Assembly (NCBI RefSeq): GCF_963576675.1
Contig: NC_088910.1
Coordinates: forward strand, 31,746,531-31,810,530
DNA length: 64,000 nt
Source of the DNA: Euphorbia lathyris
Taxonomy: Eukaryota > Streptophyta > Magnoliopsida > Malpighiales > Euphorbiaceae
Reading direction: 5' to 3'
This document shows positions 58,101-64,000 of the stretch, in pieces. Within the stretch, counting starts at the first letter, position 1, and every line of letters begins with the position of its first letter. The notes below the pieces were generated by a model, which was not told where the DNA came from, ran no database searches, and worked only from the letters and a program-made list of their open reading frames with translations. The translations under genes and the position numbers were made by a program.

Positions 58101-61100
58101 AAAGGCACAAGATCTTGATTTCAGTTTTGGATAATTTCTGGATCGACTTATCTCCCTTAAAATGGAGTTGTTTCCGTCTTTCCAACAGTTGAGCCAAATA
58201 CATTTCAACATCTTTAAGACGCAGCATCGCGTTGCCCAATCCTTTGAGCAAAGATATAATCATGAGCTGCCACAAACACTCATCCAATCAACTTTTATTC
58301 CGTTCAAAATATCTATTACTAACAAGAATGATAGTTAAAATTAGATCTCACGAATGCATAAGTTTTCTCCTCTATTTGCGCAAGAATGTTATACCCTAAA
58401 AGAACCTGGAAGCTAAAGACTCTAAGAGAGCGAAGGGGCAAACCTTTCCAACTTCAGAAAGCTGAAGAGCATATCCCAAGATGAAGGAGAAAATGCTTTG
58501 CTTTGTGGATTGATCAAATCTGAAAATCGGAAGTCAGCAACATCATGAATAGAAATCTCAGTAACGGTCATAAAGACAAACTGAAACATATCAGACCACC
58601 TTACAAGTTCATAATTCAGTAATCAACACAAATAAGACTTAATCGCAAACTGCAATCAGTGATATGAATACGCTTATTCAATACCACCCACTATATCGCC
58701 ACATTTTCAAAATCATTGTCAGATATTAATATGAAATGGACCATTAACTATCAGCTTGAGCTTTTAGTTCAAACGGTTCCATGACATGGTATCAGAGCCA
58801 GTTTGACCAAGTGGGCTAGGGTTCGATTCCTGACAGCCCCATTTGTTGATTTAATTGCAGGACATGGTAATATGGGCCTGTGTTGTGCACGCTTCAAGCC
58901 CAGTGGCATTCGCGTGTGGGTGTGTGTCAGATATTAATATGAAATGGACTATTAACTATCAGCTTGAGCTTTTAGTTCAAACGGTTCCATGACGATCATC
59001 AAGTTCATATTTAGTAAAAAAAGAAATTGCTAAAAGAAAGCCTGATTTGCTGATATTTATAGCATAGGAGTACTTGAGAAATGACCCAGGAAATGAACAA
59101 TAAAAGCTAATTTCAACATTAATGGACAAAGGAAATGACTACTGTGCTCGACAATACCTCTGTTCAACATTTTGCGGCACGAGAAGACCTCCACAAGGTG
59201 AGCCCAGCAAAGAGGCCAATAATGAAGGAAGAAAGTTCTTATCTGATAATATAGCTGTTCTATGTTGCACGAACAAGCTCAACAGTTCATCAAGAAAATG
59301 ACTCCAATTTGCATTGTTCCCTGTCATTCATCTTGTCAGATTATATCTAAGAAAAAGTTTTTCCAAGATGAATCATATCTTTAGCACATCCAATTTTATC
59401 TAGATGACAGCATACCATTTCTCTTGCTCATATAGTCAACACGACGGGAAAGAGTATAGAGTCCTTCAACGCAATCCATGGCAGCGGTTCTTATGTCCTG
59501 AACAAATAATATCAGGGAATTAGACCAAGACTATATACTAGAAAAATTAGCAAGAGCTTAAATGTGATCAGCAGAATAAGGAATAAAAATATAGGAAAGC
59601 ATGATGAAGAAAATTTCTGAATTATTAAACCTGGCTACCACAGGCAAGTGGAACAAGAAGTGATGGGAAATTAGCCAGAAGTTGAAGCAGCATTCGATCA
59701 TCAGGCTCCAGACAAAGAAATGCAAGACAGTGAAGACTCTCAACTTGGACAGCAACCGGAATATCTGTAAAATCATGCAAAGACATAAGTATCTGCAAGC
59801 CAGTTAGAGCAAATCAGATTAATAGTTTCTTGCAGAGTTCCTGCAGAAAAATATGTTTACAGAAAAGTCAAGAAAAAGATAAATCAGGTCAAAGATAAAA
59901 CGAAAAGCACTTAATAGAATGGATAAGCAGTGCAAAAAGGAAGCTAAAGACTAGCAGACAAATGTGTTACTTACAGCTTGATACCCCTACCATAAGAGTA
60001 ATACTAATTGTAAAAAGCCAACAAGAAAGTATCTATATCACTTCAGACCACCACATCAATCCATGATAACTTCATCTCTATAGCAAGAGTAATGGCACAA
60101 TAATAGTAACAAATATGATTGAAAACAATGCAAAGTTTCTATCTGTTATCAATTCAGCAACATTTTAGAAGATATCCAATTTAAGTCCATTCAATATTTT
60201 ATATTATACAAACAAACTCAAAAGGTTTAATAATTTTTTAAACAGGGGTCGTATGCAACACTTGAGAAGAAAATGAATAAATGTTACATCCTTTATTATT
60301 GCAATACAATCAATAGAAAAGATATCGAATAAGAGTTAAATCAGAAACTCATCATCGATATCCAATCTATCTCCCCTTATCCATCAAAGAAAAGAATGGC
60401 GATCAACAGAACATGTTTTTTTGTGTTCATCCAGTACTTATATGTGAGCAGCTCTCAGCTAATGTGTTAATTACCTCATATCCACAGACCGGAATCAAAG
60501 TTGTTAAAGGCACACCTAAGGCTCCAAGCTCACCAGACACTAGGTTGAGTGCCTTAGCACACCCAAAAGAACGTGCTGTCACTAAGGCAACAGCAAAGCA
60601 CGCCTTTGTGTGCCTGAACATGGTTATAAGAGGCCTGCCTATATGTCACATGGGTTCTTTGCGGTGTTTTCTAGAAAAAATTTAGTCTCTACCATTGGAT
60701 TAGACACATCTAGTGTCCAAAATAAACAAGAAAGAAAGAAAAACTTGGAAGAGACTAACTTTGTAGATGAGTATGAAGAGGATTAGATCCTTGAAGAAGA
60801 CTTTGATGATAAGTAGCTATTCTAATGTTTAGTTGAACACTTGAACTTTTAGAATATGGGGTTTATTGCATGTTATAATTTATAATTAAGAATATGATTT
60901 AGTGTTTATTGCATTTTGAGTTTAGACTTTATCATTTTTTATATTTTAAATATTATCATTTATGATTTTATATAACTTCATTATTTTAGTGCACTTTGTG
61001 TTGGACAGAGGCGCGCCTGCCTTAGTGCCCCATCCATCTTTAATAACTAAGATTGCAATATATCCTCTATATAGGAAGGATTATGTTAGATAAAACATAC

Positions 61101-64000
61101 AAGTATAAATAAATGAGCAATTAAGCACCTTCTTCTGTGAAAAAACCAGAAAGAAAATCAATAGGAGAGACCCTGCATTTTGAAACAAGGTAATGAAGGT
61201 GTTCCTTGAAAACGTGTTTCCACTGAGAGGCAGAAAAGAAGACAAACAGATCCCTAAGTCTGTTGACTACCCAGTTTCCATTATCCTCCTGAAAACACAA
61301 GTCAAATTCCCACCAGCAATCAGTAATGGAAAAAAGGAAGAATTGTAACAAAGAAACAAGATGCACATTAAAGTCACCGACCAGAAAGGCATCTGGAGCT
61401 GCCATTGATATAAATGCCTCTAGTAGCCTCCAAAATAGACAAATTAGAATATTTGCATTTAATGCATTGATATCCTTTCCAACCAGCTGATGTAGGAATC
61501 TTTGGCATTCCCACTGAATCATCACTTTATTAAACTGCCAACCATTGGGAGAGGCAACATTTAAAATTTTGAGGACAAGTGTGAAAGAAGGCAACACAAA
61601 TTCATAGTCGGAATGTAACCTCATTCTGGAAAACATCAGCAGCAGACTCAAAAACCTTCCACTCCGTCTTCAGAACAGGAAAGCATGCTTCAAAAATAGC
61701 AAAAAATTGCCTGCTCTCTGTCATGAAAAAAGAAAATCAAAACAGTCTCATCATGGTCTATCAGTAAATAGCTGCACAATCAATAGAAATGCAAACATCC
61801 AAATAGAAAAAAGTAAATCAAGCATAATACAATAAAGGTGGGGTATCATCAGCATATATCAAGAACATAACAGCTTCAAAGTGTCAGGACACTAGTGGAC
61901 TGCAGTACCCAACTCACCTAAGAATTTGAGATGCTCTCAACCCAAAGAATATTGAGATCCTCCCACAATCAGATTGATGTGATTTCTATAACCATTTTTG
62001 CAATAATTATAACGAATTACAAATGTCATAAATTAAGCTTTAGAAATAGGTAGATGGAAAAGTTGATGGGTCAAAGAAAATAGTCGAATAGAAGGGTAAA
62101 AGTGGAGCAGCAAACAGCTAACAAAGATCATAGCTGCTAAGTGCTAAATGAGCAAGGCACAAGAAAGTGCAAATGAATGACGGAGCCCAGGCCTAAGGCA
62201 AGCACATGCTGAGGTCATGAGCAAAAGAAATCAAATTGATAGAAAGAAATTTAATTGATGAAATATTCATTTGACAAAGGACAATCATAATATTGCAAAA
62301 GCAGCCGATGTCACAAGCCCGAACCCAAATTAAGTAATAAAAACACATGTGCAGAATACATAAACATATAAAAAAGGCCATTTCGTAAAAAATGAAACCC
62401 AACTCTTATGCATATTGACAGAAACTAAAATATCAAAACAGAATAGGCCATGGAGATAGATTCTTTATTGAAATGAACCCTCTCTAACACTGAGAAGAAG
62501 AGCGATAGCAGCAACTCTGGAAGTACCAGAAAATAACAAGAGTCGAGAAATAACAAAGAAAGTCTAATAGATAACTTCCTCAAAAATTATGCATCCCTCT
62601 CTACTGCTAGAGCAGAGACATTTCTCTGAAAGAGGATAAACGAAAAGTATTCCTTGCTGTACTCCCCTTCCTTCCCGCTAACAAATAGCTCCTTAATACC
62701 ACCAATACCCTTGACAACTTACTGTCCTTGTGCCAACTCATCATAACTAACTGCCCTTACTTTACCCTGCTCCTCATTCATGTTCCTGAAACTCCCTCTA
62801 GAATAGACCGCCTTGGCTTAGTAGCATTCTGGTTCAATCAGTGCTCACATATGCCACATTAATTCGTAAGAACAGAAATATACTGGCCCGTACAGTGAAT
62901 TATATCCTTCAATTTGTGGACCTATTCTATGTTCTTGCATATTTTTATTTTTTACCTATACCCCTGTGATAATTTTCTTATTATGCCATTTGAAGCCTCT
63001 CTATCAGAAATTAATGGATATTCAGTACTTCTATATAAGTAAAAAGGAGACGAGGGAGAGAAGGGATGCCTCAGAATAAGGTGGGAGGGAACATGTAGAA
63101 GTTGGAAACATAAGTATCCCCAGCATGCAATTCTGCAGATGCAAGAACTCTGATGCATTAATACCAGATTTTGGCACTGCTCAATGTGTTTCACTTTCAA
63201 TGCATTGAAACAAGATTCTAACGGACACAGGTTGTGAATTCAGTTAAGATGACCATTACTTGAAAAGGGGATAGTGTCACATATACGCAGAAGCAGGGAC
63301 TAAATATGTAATTCAGGTTCCTTTTGAGTAGTTATTCTGTTATTTCTATTCCTTATTATTATTGTATTGCTAATTAGAAAGTTATAATTCCCTAAGTTGT
63401 TAGCTATTTTGGACTGTAGTGGGATAGATAGCCAGCTGTACTTGAAACCGTTACTGACCTCATCTCTATTTAGAGGTCATGCTTTTGTACGCGGAGACTA
63501 TCAAATGAGTTAATAACAATTTTCCTTTCCTTCTATTCTTCTTCTCTCTCTATTCTCCTCTCTTCTTCCTAATCCTCTGTTTCTCTCTTCTTCTCTCTTC
63601 CATAAACTCAAATGCCCTATTTCCTACTGTCAGAAATCTTAATCCTGACAGATAGATGGAATTGACAACTAGCAGGGTCTACCTTCTTGCCTATCCATCA
63701 ACAGGTTCACACCTAGCCAATAAAAAGTTTTACCTCTGTTGACTGTCACTCACTTCAACCTAGTAAAGTTGCTTATTCTAGGGGCAAGCCTTAGATTTCA
63801 GCCACATCTCACAATAGGCTTACCCTTTCTCAACATTACATACAAGTACAACAATAAGGATGCAAGAAAGAAAAATCTAATTTCGGAGTAGAAAAATACC
63901 ATTCTTTGCATTTATAAATGATTGCATCACAACCAAGAAGAAAAGTGTTTTTGAGAAACTAGAGTCCTTGCAGCTCTTGATAAGCCAAGACGTACAATCA
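49144..64000 (-). CDS. UTP10: UTP10/HEATR1-type nucleolar HEAT-repeat protein, 5' end beyond the window
   Basis: Exons from the right edge: 63900->64000, 61620-61717, 61382-61534, 61129-61288, 59631-59764, 59416-59497, 59158-59320, 58444-58519, 58093-58266, 57921-57989, 57718-57822, 57388-57477, 56455-56666, 56143-56344, 55877-56059, 55518-55613, 54937-55425, 53967-54182, 52752-53420, 52265-52674, 51644-51905, 50519-50689, 49144-49377. All phases join, giving about 1515 residues. The C-terminus ([40 protein letters not shown]) and internal blocks ([30 protein letters not shown]) match the plant HEATR1/BP28 protein (At3g06530, about 2200 residues). In yeast and human this protein belongs to the t-UTP/U3 part of the SSU processome and acts in pre-18S rRNA processing and rDNA transcription. 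It is an alpha-solenoid of HEAT repeats. The intron after 51644 has a GC donor (CCAG|GCCAGT). Confidence 0.92.
50150..50345 (+). repeat. Possible tRNA-derived SINE in a UTP10 intron
   Basis: GGTTGGCTTAAATAGG (A-box-like) is followed about 45 bp later by GAGTTCGGGTCC (B-box-like, near GGTTCGANNCC). The tail is CCGGTTAAACGAG... rather than poly-A, and no target duplication was found, so the assignment is tentative. Confidence 0.35.
52121..52153. repeat. (GAA)n microsatellite in a UTP10 intron
   Basis: Eleven GAA units on the plus strand, in the intron between the exons at 51905 and 52265. Confidence 0.9.
58717..58994 (+). mobile_element. Complete TRIM retrotransposon, 278 bp, with 70-bp LTRs
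   Basis: LTRs 58717-58786 and 58925-58994 differ at two positions (one internal C/T, and the last base A/G). Both start TGTCAGATATTAATATGA. An exact 5-bp duplication ATCAT lies at 58712-58716 and 58995-58999. The primer-binding site TGGTATCAGAGCC begins right after the first LTR (58787), and the G-rich GCGTGTGGGTGTG precedes the second, acting as polypurine tract. It lies in the UTP10 intron between exons 58444-58519 and 59158-59320. No coding capacity, so it must be moved by an autonomous element. Confidence 0.9.
60496..61051. mobile_element. TIR repeat, second copy of the 34381 family, in a UTP10 intron
   Basis: Begins AAAGTTGTTAAAGGC and ends TTTAATAACTAAG. Shares TAGCTATT...TAGTTGAAC...TTGAACTTTTAGAA (inverted) with 34381-35029, and carries GAGGCGCGCCTGCC near its right end, as that copy carries AGGTGC/GGCGCC-type motifs. 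Confidence 0.5.
63240..63660. repeat. Possible solo-LTR remnant in the first visible UTP10 intron
   Basis: The segment has LTR-like traits: a promoter-like TCTCTATTTAGAGGTCATG, then AATGAGTTAATAACAATTTTCC and a pyrimidine-rich stretch ending near CCTACTGTCAGAAATC. Ends and target duplication are not fixed. Confidence 0.3.

Noticed and set aside
58787..58842. tRNA-like sequence (GGTATCAGAGCC ... GGTTCGATTCC)
   Set aside because: No cloverleaf can be formed; the first part is the retrotransposon primer-binding site, complementary to a tRNA 3' end, not a tRNA gene.
1..64000. CRISPR arrays, riboswitches, bacterial operons
   Set aside because: The sequence is plant nuclear DNA; the tandem arrays present (10 bp, 55 bp, 95-100 bp) lack the regular repeat-spacer structure of CRISPR.

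Overview
The window is nuclear DNA of a flowering plant, most likely a eudicot. It is AT-rich, has spliced genes with ordinary plant GT-AG introns plus two GC-AG introns, carries plant-type transposon families (Ty1/copia, Ty3/gypsy, TRIM, Mutator-like, hAT, PIF/Harbinger-Tourist, Stowaway), and encodes plant proteins. I cannot name the species.

Layout. 1-10.4 kb has no confident gene. It is a mosaic of non-autonomous DNA transposons, including a Pack-MULE (8013-9748) that carries three exons and two introns of a MUT9-like kinase gene. 10.4-16.0 kb is a structurally complete, recent copia element with 704-bp LTRs and a CATAC target duplication; its polyprotein is broken by one frameshift. 18.0-20.3 kb (+) is a two-exon, membrane-anchored receptor-like pseudokinase. 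20.3-28.7 kb is transposon-rich again: two hAT elements, three MULE-type elements, two Tourist-like elements each containing a nested MULE, and a gypsy gag/protease relic. 28.8-30.2 kb (-) is an intact single-exon F-box gene with a TATA box. 32.9-39.8 kb (-) is a seven-coding-exon gene for the mitochondrial complex III assembly chaperone UQCC1/CBP3, with an apparent 5' UTR exon. It is interrupted or flanked by two related PIF/Harbinger elements and holds other MITEs in its introns. 42-48 kb contains two more MULE-type elements and a decayed minus-strand gypsy gag/protease. 49.1 kb to the right edge (-) is the 3' two thirds or so of UTP10/HEATR1 (23 exons visible), a nucleolar U3 snoRNP/SSU processome HEAT-repeat protein; one intron holds a complete 278-bp TRIM.

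The genes do not form an operon or shared pathway. They are housekeeping or regulatory plant genes (pre-rRNA processing, respiratory complex assembly, ubiquitin ligase adaptor, pseudokinase signalling) separated by transposon-filled intergenic DNA. The strongest signal of the window is the density of TIR elements that can be delimited exactly by their target duplications: nine MULE-type elements, three hAT, four PIF/Harbinger-type and one Stowaway. None of these DNA transposons shows a recognisable transposase reading frame, so all depend on enzymes encoded elsewhere.

All gene models were built by reading splice sites and reading phase by eye. Family assignments rest on recalled family features, not on a database search.
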